This document shows positions 17,752-27,179 of a stretch of 64,000 bases of DNA, piece after piece; position 1 is the first letter of the stretch, and every line of letters starts with the position of its first letter. The stretch comes from Lachnospiraceae bacterium UBA4381 (GTDB lineage Bacteria > Bacillota > Clostridia > Lachnospirales > Lachnospiraceae). The notes under the pieces were generated by a model. It did not search any database, was not told where the DNA came from, and saw only the letters and a list, made by a program, of their open reading frames with translations. Position numbers and translations under genes: made by a program. Location of the stretch: positions 39,794-103,793 of the forward strand of contig DGRT01000018.1 of the NCBI GenBank assembly GCA_002391105.1, read 5' to 3'.

Positions 17752-17825
17752 CGGAGTTGTTTTGATTATTTGAATGGATATTATTAAGTTGTGAGTGATA
17801 AATATTGTTGAAGAGGAGGACTAAG

Positions 17826-19079
17826 ATGAATACAGAAATGTCAGATATTTTTGATCAGGAAGATGAAATGTCCGATAGTGAAATGACCCCCAAAGATACT
17901 AAGGATGGTTCCAATATTGAGACTGAAATAGCATCTGAACAAACAGATAAACGATATATGCCGCAATCCGATTTTTCTGAGGAAAGAAAGGAACGATTTC
18001 CCAAGAATTATTTTTCGCCAGAAGAGGATGCGCTGTTTAATCAGTATGAAAAAGAACAGTTCGAACACCAGTCACCTTTGGGGTTGAAAAAATTGAACGA
18101 AGTTGGTGATACAGAAAGTGACAGAGAAGAAAGCTATAGAGAACCTATGAGAAATATGAGACCCCGTTTTGAAAATCGTATGGGGAATGAGTATATTTCT
18201 GAGGATATGAGTTCAGGTACAGAAGAAGAGGAAAAGAGGGAACCTGAACCCAGACGTGGAAGAATCGAAAAGAGAAATATGGCTAATGGTGGAAGACTTG
18301 AAAGAGAATCGAGGAGCAGAATGGATGGGATGCCGGTAACACCCAGATCTGATACAGAAAGAATGGACGGCGGACGTGGATCTAGGGAAACTGATTCGCG
18401 TAGAAAAGAAGCTCGTGATGTGAGGGCGGAAAGACCACGTACAGGCTCTCGTACAGAAAGAACTGTAAATACGGTAAAACCTGTAGCTCCAGTAATAGAT
18501 TTAAGTGAAGTGACTGGAAGTATTAATAGTGTTAATACCCGATTAGAAGAATTGGCTTCTAAGATTGCAATTATTAATGCGAAGGTTGATACCATAACTG
18601 CACAAGATAGTAAAACTGTAAGTGCCCTTCGTTCTTCGGTGGAAAGAAATAAGGCGCATGAAGATAATATGTTTGAGGAACTTGAATCTTACAGAAAAGA
18701 TAAAGATTACCTATCTAAAAAACCTTATATGCTTAGCATTGTTGGTTTCCATCAGGAACTGCTGAAGTCACACAAAGAGTATGTAGAAGGAAGAGATGAG
18801 ATTGTAGAAGATATAGGAGAAAAAGGTTATGAGGAAGTTGTTACTCAGTTAACCTTTTTCGTGGATATGGTAGAAAGTGCAATGAAAGCTCATCTTATTA
18901 CTTATGAAGATTATGAGATTGGAAGTGATTTCATCAATCAGGAGCAAAAGATGATCAAGACTATTAAGACTACAGATGAAGAGTTAAATGGTAAGATAGC
19001 TGAAGTGATTTCAGGATGTTACAAATATGATAACCGGGTTTTGAAAGAAGCTGTGGTTGTTGGTTATAAATATAATTAA
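17826..19079 (+). CDS. GrpE-like coiled-coil protein with long disordered N-terminus
   Basis: 417 residues; the ATG at 17826 has GAGGAGG 6 nt upstream. Residues 1-215 are highly charged, rich in Glu, Arg, Ser and Asp with repeated RRGR/RERxSR patches, and look disordered. Residues ~225-270 form a coiled coil (INSVNTRLEELASKIAIINAKVDTI, described as heptads). The last ~150 residues resemble GrpE, the Hsp70 nucleotide exchange factor: FEELESYRKDKDYL, a helical bundle, and a closing RVLKEAVVVGYKYN that mirrors the GrpE beta-domain end. Position 21 bp before an Hsp70 gene supports this. The GrpE assignment is inference from pattern and context, not clear homology. Confidence 0.5.
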   Translation: MNTEMSDIFDQEDEMSDSEMTPKDTKDGSNIETEIASEQTDKRYMPQSDFSEERKERFPKNYFSPEEDALFNQYEKEQFEHQSPLGLKKLNEVGDTESDREESYREPMRNMRPRFENRMGNEYISEDMSSGTEEEEKREPEPRRGRIEKRNMANGGRLERESRSRMDGMPVTPRSDTERMDGGRGSRETDSRRKEARDVRAERPRTGSRTERTVNTVKPVAPVIDLSEVTGSINSVNTRLEELASKIAIINAKVDTITAQDSKTVSALRSSVERNKAHEDNMFEELESYRKDKDYLSKKPYMLSIVGFHQELLKSHKEYVEGRDEIVEDIGEKGYEEVVTQLTFFVDMVESAMKAHLITYEDYEIGSDFINQEQKMIKTIKTTDEELNGKIAEVISGCYKYDNRVLKEAVVVGYKYN

Positions 19080-19100
19080 ATTAAACGGAGGTATTGAAAA

Positions 19101-20735
19101 ATGAGTGAAGAAAAGAAGGCCTATTTGTTTGGAATTGACCTTGGTACTACATATAGCTGTATAAGCTATATGGTGGATGGAAGAGTTGTGGTATGCCCAT
19201 CTTCCGAAGGACAAAGCACAGTTCCTTCTGTTGTCCGTATGGCTCCAGAAGATTCAGAACCTATTGCCGGAAAAACAGCAAAAGATACGGCAATTCTGTA
19301 TCCAAACTATACATTTCAATTTGTTAAGTCAAAGATAGGGCGAGAGGCAGAAATAAGTTACGGTGATGATGGTGAGTTAAAGACAACCCCTGTTGCTGTG
19401 TCTGCTGAAATTCTTAAGAAACTGGCTAAAGATGCGGGTGCTATGACTAACTCTGAGGTTAAGGATGTTGTTATTACTGTTCCGGCATACTTTGGACAGA
19501 ATGAGAGAGATCTTACCAGACAGGCTGGGGTTGATGCGGGACTAAATGTTGTAGATATTATTGAGGAGCCTACAGCTTCTGCTTTCTATTATGGAATACA
19601 GAATTCAGGCAAGGAAGAGAATATATGTGTTTATGATCTTGGTGGTGGTACATTCGATGTTACCGCTATGAAGATCAGCCCTGATACATTAGAGGTTATC
19701 ACAACTGAAGGCGATCATGATCTTGGCGGTAAGAATTGGGATGCTGAGATGATTGAGATGGCAAAAGAAAAGTTTATCGAGGCAACGGGCTATGACGAAG
19801 AATTTGATGACGATGTACTTCAGGAGCTTCAGATAAAGTGCGAAGAGGCGAAGATACAGTTGACAGCTGCTGAGTCTGCTAGCTTTGTCATCAAAGTTGA
19901 CAGAAAGAATATGGCGAAGATTGATATTACTAGAGAAGAGTTTGAGCAGAGGACTTCTGCGTTGCTTGAAAGCTCTATAGAACTTACCAAAAAGGTTTTT
20001 GAGACTGTATCAGGTAAGGGACTCAGCATTGACAAGATTCTTCTGGTTGGTGGTTCAACTTTCATGCCACAGGTTAAGAGAAGGGTAGAGGCTGAGTTCG
20101 GAATTCCTGTCGAACTTAACGAACCAAATGAGTCTGTTTCAAAGGGCGCATGTATTTTTAATGAGTGGAAGCTTGCTAATATTGTAGAATCCACAAATGT
20201 TAATTCGGAAGATGGACCGGTAGAAGTCGATTTTGGTGATGAAAAGTTTGACGTTATAAAGAATGATGATGGTGAGATATCGATTGTTGGTTCGTCAGGA
20301 GAGGTTATATCTATAGCTGCAGGTAGTGCTAGTTCTACTATCAAGAATATTATTAAGGTATCTACAAAGAGCTTTGGTATCAATCTTTTGGTCAATGGAA
20401 GTCCAAAGATTAAAAATGTTATAAAGAAGGATACGAAACTACCTGTTGATTTTGAAATCACTCCTTCAACTTCTGTAGATGGACAGGTTGATGTTTCTCT
20501 AGAATTGTATCAAAGTGACTATATGGAGGATTACTATGAGGTTGATGAGGATCTTAAGGTTGGGGACAGTATTTTGACTGGCCTTCCAGAAGGTCTTCCA
20601 AAGGGTTCGCCACTTACACTAAGAATAACGCTTAACGAGAGTGGACTTCTCGAAATAACTGGTAGTTACAATGGCTCACCACTTAATGGTAAACTTGAAA
20701 GTGTTCTTTCTGCGATTAGTGATAAAGAAGAATAA
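19101..20735 (+). CDS. Hsp70/DnaK-like chaperone
   Basis: 544 residues, shorter than DnaK (~610-640). The actin-fold ATPase domain is complete: FGIDLGTTYSC (phosphate 1), TVPAYFGQNERD, DIIEEPTASAFYYG, YDLGGGTFDVTAM (phosphate 2) and ILLVGGSTFMP (adenosine site). The C-terminal part (~370-544) carries a shortened beta-sandwich-like substrate domain and no helical lid. RBS CGGAGG stands before the ATG. It sits between the GrpE-like gene and a second Hsp70 gene, 72 bp apart, so it is a dedicated chaperone rather than housekeeping DnaK. It probably refolds or remodels a system component, perhaps the GTPases or effector. Confidence 0.93.
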   Translation: MSEEKKAYLFGIDLGTTYSCISYMVDGRVVVCPSSEGQSTVPSVVRMAPEDSEPIAGKTAKDTAILYPNYTFQFVKSKIGREAEISYGDDGELKTTPVAVSAEILKKLAKDAGAMTNSEVKDVVITVPAYFGQNERDLTRQAGVDAGLNVVDIIEEPTASAFYYGIQNSGKEENICVYDLGGGTFDVTAMKISPDTLEVITTEGDHDLGGKNWDAEMIEMAKEKFIEATGYDEEFDDDVLQELQIKCEEAKIQLTAAESASFVIKVDRKNMAKIDITREEFEQRTSALLESSIELTKKVFETVSGKGLSIDKILLVGGSTFMPQVKRRVEAEFGIPVELNEPNESVSKGACIFNEWKLANIVESTNVNSEDGPVEVDFGDEKFDVIKNDDGEISIVGSSGEVISIAAGSASSTIKNIIKVSTKSFGINLLVNGSPKIKNVIKKDTKLPVDFEITPSTSVDGQVDVSLELYQSDYMEDYYEVDEDLKVGDSILTGLPEGLPKGSPLTLRITLNESGLLEITGSYNGSPLNGKLESVLSAISDKEE

Positions 20736-20749
20736 CGTAAGTTATATAT

Positions 20750-20777
20750 AAATGCCCCATTACTTTATGGGGCATTT
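20750..20777 (+). terminator. Stem-loop between the two Hsp70 genes
   Basis: Perfect arms AAATGCCCCAT (20750-20760) and ATGGGGCATTT (20767-20777) around a 6-nt loop. Only three T follow, so it may act as a partial terminator, or as an mRNA-stabilising or processing site that sets a different level for the upstream three genes. The next gene starts 30 bp later behind AAGGAG. Confidence 0.6.
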
Positions 20778-20807
20778 GTTAAATAAAGAGATTAAGGAGA
20801 GTATTTA

Positions 20808-22955
20808 ATGGGAGTTATAGTAGGCATAGATCTAGGAACAACATATACGGTTGTTTCATATATAGATCCTTTAACAAAGAAACCTCAGATAATTAAAAAT
20901 AAGTATAATAATAATACAACTCCTTCAGTGATTGGCATGCTTCCAGAAGGGGGATATGCAATAGGAGAAGATGCAAAAGTTATGGAAGAGGAAGGCGATG
21001 TTAATACGGCGTCTTTTTACAAGCTTCATATGGGTGATCATTCATTTGTAAGGACAATGTATGGGAAAGAATATACAGCTGCTGATCTGTCAGCATTATT
21101 CCTCAAAAGAGTAATTGAAGATGCTGAAAAAAAGCTAGGTCTTGATATAACGGATGCTGTAATAACAGTCCCTGCATATTTCGAGAATCCGGCCAAAGAT
21201 GATACTATTATGGCTGGTAAAAAAGCGGGGCTTAATGTATTGAATATTATTAATGAGCCTACTGCGGCATGTGTGGCTTATGGACTTAATGGCGATAAGG
21301 GTAACCAGAAGATACTTATATATGATCTTGGAGGAGGCACATTTGATATAACTATTGCCGAGGTAACACCCAGTGCCATAAATGTGTTAGGAACTAATGG
21401 AATTCATGAACTAGGTGGCAGAGATTGGGATAAGGTTATTGCTGATTGGTTAGCAGAAAGATTCTATGAAGAAACTGGAATAGATATTTCAACAGATGAA
21501 GAAATGAGCGCTATTAATATGGTTAGTGCCGAAAATGCAAAAAAACAGCTTAGCACAGCAATGTTCTGTGATATAAAAGTTGACGACGGTAACCAAAAGT
21601 GTAAGTTTAGATTGACTAGAGATGCTTTTGAAGAGATGACAAGTTATCAGCTTAAACTTACTACAGATATAATCGACGAAACATTTGCAGACATAAAGAT
21701 AGGCTGGAATGATATAAGTGGTGCTATTCTTGTTGGAGGATCAACCAAAATGCCTATGGTTAGGAATTACCTGACGAGTCATGGTGTCACTATATTGGAA
21801 GGAGTTAATCCAGATGAGGCAGTATCAGTTGGTGCTGCAATTCAGGCGAATATTAGCTCGTATTGTGGTTTGACGGTAGAAGCAAAGTCTAAATCGTCTC
21901 TTGCCATAGCTGGATCAGATATGAATATGTCTCTGTTACCTGGTGCGACGGTAATTAATGATGTAATATCTCATTCGTTGGGGTGGATAGTTGCCAGCGA
22001 GGACGAGACACGTTTTTTGAATGATGTAATGATTAAGAAGAATACTCCTTTCTCAGAAGCAAGAACAACCAAAACTAGAGAATTAAGAGTGGGTAGAAAA
22101 GTGGAGAATAATAAACTTGATGTATATCTTCTTCAAGGTGATGATGATAACCCGCTATATTGTTCTATTGTTAAAAAATATGTTTACTATGATATTCCTT
22201 TTGTCGAAGGGAAAGTAACAAGGCTGGATATAACATTTTCGCATACCTATAATGGTGTTATAGATATCAGTGCCGTTCAGAGAGAAACTGGAAAAGTTCT
22301 ACCGTATAGAGAGGAACGCATTCCGGAAGATATGAGTTGGTTAGAGGGAAGTCCTAAGGATTTGTATGGAAGTGTTGAACAGCAACCGGAATTGAGTGGT
22401 GCGCTTGTACTTGCTTTGGATCTTTCAGGAAGTATGAGTGGCAGACCATTGAAACTGGCGAAAGAAGCAATGAAGAATTTTGCAGAACAATTTATCGAGT
22501 ATGTTAATATTGGAATTATTGGTTTCTCAGATCGTACCAAGGTTGTGTGCCATCCAACAAAGAATAAAAAATTGGTATGGCGTGCTATAGATGCTCTTGA
22601 GGTGGGACAGATTGGTGTAACAGCACCTGAAAATAAATTATGTCAAACAGGTTATGGTAACGAATCAAATCCAACAAGGGATATATTTAAATGCTTAAGC
22701 AGGTTTAAAAACGATATGTTTTTATATGGAGTTGTTTTAACTGATGGTGTTTGGGATAGAACCGCATGTGATGATGCGATAAAAAATAAAAATGATTTTG
22801 TAAAGAATGAAATTGAATTAATTGGTATGGGCTTTGGCGGTGCAGACAAGGCTTTTTTAAAAAAGATATCGACAAGGGACGATCTATCAACTGTTGTGGA
22901 TGTTGGAGAACTGACTGAAAGCTTATCCAGTATAGCAAAAGTTATTTCTGAATAA
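20808..22955 (+). CDS. Hsp70-like ATPase fused to a C-terminal vWA domain
   Basis: 715 residues. Residues 1-370 are an intact Hsp70 nucleotide-binding domain (GIDLGTTYTVVSY, TVPAYFENPAKDD, NEPTAACVAYGL, YDLGGGTFDITIAE, LVGGSTKMP). Residues ~380-515 are a short beta-rich substrate-like domain. Residues ~528-715 are a von Willebrand A domain with a MIDAS start at Asp538 (LDLSGSMSG) and a later LTDGVWD. vWA domains bind protein partners through a metal; joined to Hsp70 they suggest a chaperone targeted to one partner. It differs from the first Hsp70 in sequence and layout, so the pair is not a recent duplication. The fusion with the adjacent GTPases is typical of NTP-dependent conflict systems as I know them. 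Confidence 0.88.
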   Translation: MGVIVGIDLGTTYTVVSYIDPLTKKPQIIKNKYNNNTTPSVIGMLPEGGYAIGEDAKVMEEEGDVNTASFYKLHMGDHSFVRTMYGKEYTAADLSALFLKRVIEDAEKKLGLDITDAVITVPAYFENPAKDDTIMAGKKAGLNVLNIINEPTAACVAYGLNGDKGNQKILIYDLGGGTFDITIAEVTPSAINVLGTNGIHELGGRDWDKVIADWLAERFYEETGIDISTDEEMSAINMVSAENAKKQLSTAMFCDIKVDDGNQKCKFRLTRDAFEEMTSYQLKLTTDIIDETFADIKIGWNDISGAILVGGSTKMPMVRNYLTSHGVTILEGVNPDEAVSVGAAIQANISSYCGLTVEAKSKSSLAIAGSDMNMSLLPGATVINDVISHSLGWIVASEDETRFLNDVMIKKNTPFSEARTTKTRELRVGRKVENNKLDVYLLQGDDDNPLYCSIVKKYVYYDIPFVEGKVTRLDITFSHTYNGVIDISAVQRETGKVLPYREERIPEDMSWLEGSPKDLYGSVEQQPELSGALVLALDLSGSMSGRPLKLAKEAMKNFAEQFIEYVNIGIIGFSDRTKVVCHPTKNKKLVWRAIDALEVGQIGVTAPENKLCQTGYGNESNPTRDIFKCLSRFKNDMFLYGVVLTDGVWDRTACDDAIKNKNDFVKNEIELIGMGFGGADKAFLKKISTRDDLSTVVDVGELTESLSSIAKVISE

Positions 22956-23021
22956 TATAGCCTGTTATATCTAATTTATATAATTATAGATTGCTGTACG
23001 TTATGATTGGAGGGATATGTT

Positions 23022-25985
23022 ATGAACAATTATTATCAGATGCTGGACTTATCTATTGAAGAATTCGTAAATGATAAGGCTAAGGTAGAAACTGCGTATA
23101 ATGAGTGTATGAAAAAATGGCAGAATTCAAAAAATATTAATGAACAAAATAAAGCCACAATTCATGGACCTCATATTCTTGAGACATTTGAAAGTCCTGA
23201 CACTTGGAAAAGGCAATATGAAACTTATAAAAAAGAATCTGATGATAAGATCCGTTCTAATCTTGATATCGTAAAAAAGGACAATACAGTCACTTCTGAA
23301 AATATTGAATCTTTGATGAAAAAGTTTAAAGTATCGCGTGGATATGTAGAGAAGATTGCTAGTGCCAATGGTATTACAATAGGTGGAAAGGGTCAGTCCA
23401 AAGATACAAAAAAAGTAGAGGGAGCTACATTAAAATCAATAAAACCTTCTTTTGAAGGACAGATAAAAACTGTGCAGAATTATATAGAAGACCTTGGCTA
23501 TAGAGATTTGAGGGAACTATTATCACCTTATGTTGATTCTGCACTTGCGCTCGAGGGAGCTGGGGCTGATGTTGAAAGATACAAGGAGGCTATTGAAAAC
23601 CTAAAAGAAAGTACAGCAAAACTGTCTAGAAATGGTAAGAAGGCGTCTATTAAGTCGGCGCAAGAAAAGATATGTGCTGGCGTAACTGCATTTTTTAAGG
23701 ATCATACTGTTGAAGATTATAATAATTATCTGAAGTTCAGGTCAATAAATAAATGCGTTATGGATCTTTTTTCTAATCTGAAAAGTCAGGATGTAGATTA
23801 TTTGAATGATGAGCCTTTTGACCGATGTGTGAATGAAGTATATGGATATTTGGGTAATAGAGAGAATGCCAAGTCTATTGTTGAAAATTTCTTCGCGGAA
23901 AAAGGAATAGGTTTTAGTAAGCCGCTTCCTAATATTGCTGTTTGCCCTTTCTGTCATAATAGATTCGAAAGAGCAAATCCGGTTCAAAACAGTTGTCCAA
24001 CCTGTGGTAAGAGTTTTGTTGTAAAATGCCCAAAATGTGGAAAGGATAAGAATATTCTTGAAACTGCAGAATGTGATGGTATTAGACTGGAAAGGTATCC
24101 TGAATTTATCAATAAGATTAATTCGTTAAAATCTGATATGGATGGTCTTCGGTTTGGCTATATAGAAGGAGAATTATCGGATATTGAGTCTGCATGGCCT
24201 GGATTTCCAGGTGTATCTGAGTTTAAAACGAAAGTTTCTAATGCAAAAAAGGAAGTTGGAGTAGATCTGATAAAGATAAATGATTGCAGGTTATCCAACA
24301 GTTATTATGCTGCAAAAGATATAGTTAATAGGATAGTTTCCCGATATCCTAATTCTGTGAATAGTTTTACTGATATTAATGAAAAAATAGTAGAGGCTGA
24401 TACAGTTTATGCAGCTTATGAAAAGGAAACTAACCCAGATGCGAAGCTGGAAATACTCATGAGGGTTATAGACATAGTTTCTGATCATCCTAAAGCAAAG
24501 CTTGAACTGAAAAAATATCCACTTGGTAATGTCTCTAATGTTGAAGTAAATGTAAATATAAACGGAGGGTTTGCTTCAGTAAATATTGGATGGAAGTCAT
24601 CAAATAAGCCTGATAGTGTTTCGTATCATATTGTAAGAAAAGAAGGAAATCCTCCTGCTAATGAAAATGATGGATTAGAACTTATAGTTACAAAACAGTT
24701 GAGCTATACAGATGATAAAATAGAGGAAGGTAAGATTTACTACTATGCAGTATATGCTTCGAGAGGACCTATTTTATCTAATTTTGTTGTATGTTCCAAT
24801 CCGGCTCTGTATTTAAAGCCTGTAGAATGTACAGTTATAGGAAAATCCAATTCGATAGAAGTGACCTGGCCTATTACTAGTGTTGGAAATATAAATGTAT
24901 TCTATTCAACATCAGCAATCTCAACGTACAAGCAAGGCAATGCTGTATCGGGTGTTTCCGTAACCGGATGTACGATTAATGGAGTCTCTAATGGTACAAA
25001 TTACTATGTTGGAGTATATAAATCAATAGTATTTGGATCAAGGGAGTATGTATCTGAGTTAAAAATTGGAACAGCCACTCCTCAGGAGCCTATTACTCCT
25101 CCGGAGTTTAGTTACACATTTGGAAATGAACCTGGCGAGTATATTCTTACGGGTAGCAAAGAATATAAAAACTTGTATTTTTATTGTTCTGATGCACCGG
25201 CCGGACTTACGGAAAAAAGCGATGTCAGTTTAAACTATCTTCAAACCAAAGCAAGATTACTAAGTACTACTAAGAGTAATGATGGTTACTCTGTAAAACT
25301 AAATAATGAGAAAACACTTTATGTTTATCCGACAATTGTGAGAGGAACAACTGCTACACTTGGTAACGTCATACAGTTAAAATATGTTGATAGTATTAAG
25401 ATTCTGGAACAACATATTACTGGCAATAAGTTGGTGATGAAAATTGAAAAATGGCCGGCTAATACAGATGCTCTTTACCTGTGTTACAGAGAAGATGCGT
25501 ATCCTGAGGATCAAAGAGATGGGGATAGAAAGCCAGAGTATGTTACGGAATCAATGTATATTAAAAATCCATTGCTTGAATTACCGTTTCATGATTGTAA
25601 TCATTTTTATGTTTCTATATTTGCAAAGACGGGGAAAGATTTCCTGCCTATAGCAAAGACAGAGTGTAAGGGTAATGTCTTTCAGCAAAAAAAGAAAATT
25701 AAATATAGGCTGAATTGGGCTCTTATTGCTGTGGCAAGTAAGTTGACGCTTGAATTTGAGGGATTAACAGAGATTCCGGATATGGTTTTAAAGTGTAAAA
25801 AAGGCGATATGCAACCATCTAATATAAATGATGGAGAAAGCTTGTTAAGCATTTCGTCACGTAATGTAGATATTAACAAGAAAAGTTTAGACTTTACGGT
25901 AAAGCTTGAAAGAGGTAAGAGTTATAAATTGTTTACAAATGATCAAAACTATATATTGTTAATACAAGGTCCTTCGCATAAGTAA
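23022..25985 (+). CDS. J-like / zinc-ribbon / fibronectin-III-like multidomain protein
   Basis: 987 residues; start at 23022 with GGAGGG 7 nt upstream (open from 23007). Residues 1-35 (NNYYQMLDLSIEEFVNDK, then VETAYNECMKKW) resemble the first helices of a J domain, but the HPD tripeptide that stimulates Hsp70 is absent. A helical region follows. Zinc-ribbon motifs CPFCHNRF, CPTCGKSF and CPKCGKDK start at residue 308. From ~505 come two or more Fn3-like beta-sandwiches (VNIGWKSS, YYYAVYASRGP; IEVTWPITS, YYVGVYKS) and a beta-rich end. No signal peptide. With two Hsp70s and a GrpE-like protein upstream, a scaffold or degenerate co-chaperone is plausible. Full-length function is unrecognised. Confidence 0.55.
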   Translation: MNNYYQMLDLSIEEFVNDKAKVETAYNECMKKWQNSKNINEQNKATIHGPHILETFESPDTWKRQYETYKKESDDKIRSNLDIVKKDNTVTSENIESLMKKFKVSRGYVEKIASANGITIGGKGQSKDTKKVEGATLKSIKPSFEGQIKTVQNYIEDLGYRDLRELLSPYVDSALALEGAGADVERYKEAIENLKESTAKLSRNGKKASIKSAQEKICAGVTAFFKDHTVEDYNNYLKFRSINKCVMDLFSNLKSQDVDYLNDEPFDRCVNEVYGYLGNRENAKSIVENFFAEKGIGFSKPLPNIAVCPFCHNRFERANPVQNSCPTCGKSFVVKCPKCGKDKNILETAECDGIRLERYPEFINKINSLKSDMDGLRFGYIEGELSDIESAWPGFPGVSEFKTKVSNAKKEVGVDLIKINDCRLSNSYYAAKDIVNRIVSRYPNSVNSFTDINEKIVEADTVYAAYEKETNPDAKLEILMRVIDIVSDHPKAKLELKKYPLGNVSNVEVNVNINGGFASVNIGWKSSNKPDSVSYHIVRKEGNPPANENDGLELIVTKQLSYTDDKIEEGKIYYYAVYASRGPILSNFVVCSNPALYLKPVECTVIGKSNSIEVTWPITSVGNINVFYSTSAISTYKQGNAVSGVSVTGCTINGVSNGTNYYVGVYKSIVFGSREYVSELKIGTATPQEPITPPEFSYTFGNEPGEYILTGSKEYKNLYFYCSDAPAGLTEKSDVSLNYLQTKARLLSTTKSNDGYSVKLNNEKTLYVYPTIVRGTTATLGNVIQLKYVDSIKILEQHITGNKLVMKIEKWPANTDALYLCYREDAYPEDQRDGDRKPEYVTESMYIKNPLLELPFHDCNHFYVSIFAKTGKDFLPIAKTECKGNVFQQKKKIKYRLNWALIAVASKLTLEFEGLTEIPDMVLKCKKGDMQPSNINDGESLLSISSRNVDINKKSLDFTVKLERGKSYKLFTNDQNYILLIQGPSHK

Positions 25986-26020
25986 AAAACTAATATTTTG
26001 AAGAAAAAGAGGTATAAGAA

Positions 26021-27169
26021 ATGTTATCTTTTGGAATTGGGAAAAAAATACTATGTCCATTTTGTTTTAATGAGTTTTCTGAGAATAAAGTCCTATATAG
26101 ATGCTTTAGTGCGTCATGTAAGCAGGATGCATCTGATTCAGTAATAGATAAAATGAAAAGCAAAACTGGTGAGATACCAAGACATATAATAGCAAATCCT
26201 AAAGCAAAAAAGGGAATATGTAAGTGTGATAAATGTGGCAAACCTACATCAACTAAAGTATGTCCAAACTGTACGCATGATCTACCTGGAAATATACTTG
26301 AAAGTCCTACTAAAATAATATCGATAGTTGGAGCAAAAGGGTCAGGCAAAAGTTATTTTGTTGGTACTTTTTTGATGAAAGTAATGGAAGATGGTATATT
26401 TGCGCGCCCACCTCTTTCTGCGGCATGTCGTTGGCTTGAAAAGTGTCAGGATGAATATGAAAACAGGTTTAAGTCACCTATTGATTCTCGAAAGCCTTTA
26501 CCTGGTACGAATTTGGTTGATGATTTGATAAGAGAATATCCACCACTATTAATGGAAATATCAAGAAAGCAAAGTGGTTCTATTAAGGCCAATACCTTTT
26601 CGTTTTTTGATGCTGCTGGTGAGAATTTTGAGGATCCGGCTATCTTAACACAGGTTGGGGCATATTTAGGACATTCTGTTGCAATTATTGTAATTCTTGA
26701 TCCATGGCAGCTTCCTAAGTTGGAGGCGGCGTTTAATTCAGTTGGTTTTAAAAGTAATCATTCTGAAAAAAAATATTCTGAAATAATTGATAATACGATT
26801 ATGATCATCAGGAATCAAATGGGGTTGCCTAAAGGAAAGATTAATATTCCACTCTGCTTATGTATATCTAAGTGGGATTTGGTCACAAAGGTTCCGAATC
26901 TTATCTCGCCTGATTATACTATAGCTCATCAGGATATGAGTAATTATGATAAGGATTTTATTGATACTGCGAGTGAAGAGTTAAAAGATTTTTTGGTTAA
27001 TTATGAACCTAATCTTATAAATACTGTAGAGCAGAATTTTGAGACAACAAAGTATTTTGCTTTTTCTGCGTGGGGTTTCTCTAATGAAGAATCTACTGGA
27101 TCGCCTGTGATTGCATCATATAAGGTTGAGGATCCGATCTTATGGCTATTTGATCAGAAAATGATATAA
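26021..27169 (+). CDS. Second zinc-ribbon P-loop GTPase (double-GTPase type)
   Basis: 382 residues. Zinc-ribbon motifs CPFCFNEF near residue 11 and CKCDKCGKP..CPNC near residues 67-85 precede a P-loop GAKGSGKS at 104-111. FFDAAGENF is the switch II equivalent, and CISKWDLVTK stands where NKxD is expected (SKWD, a variant). A loop region at residues ~150-190 is long. No membrane segment is seen, unlike the first GTPase at 15904, so the pair may form a membrane/cytosol couple. It lies 35 bp after the J-like gene and 10 bp before the HerA-like gene. The nucleotide and partner are not shown by sequence. Confidence 0.75.
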   Translation: MLSFGIGKKILCPFCFNEFSENKVLYRCFSASCKQDASDSVIDKMKSKTGEIPRHIIANPKAKKGICKCDKCGKPTSTKVCPNCTHDLPGNILESPTKIISIVGAKGSGKSYFVGTFLMKVMEDGIFARPPLSAACRWLEKCQDEYENRFKSPIDSRKPLPGTNLVDDLIREYPPLLMEISRKQSGSIKANTFSFFDAAGENFEDPAILTQVGAYLGHSVAIIVILDPWQLPKLEAAFNSVGFKSNHSEKKYSEIIDNTIMIIRNQMGLPKGKINIPLCLCISKWDLVTKVPNLISPDYTIAHQDMSNYDKDFIDTASEELKDFLVNYEPNLINTVEQNFETTKYFAFSAWGFSNEESTGSPVIASYKVEDPILWLFDQKMI

Positions 27170-27179
27170 GGATTGACAA

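Noticed and set aside
19829..20461. A 210-codon open frame antisense to the first Hsp70 gene
   Set aside because: Ser/Thr-rich shadow of Hsp70 codons, no motif or start signal.
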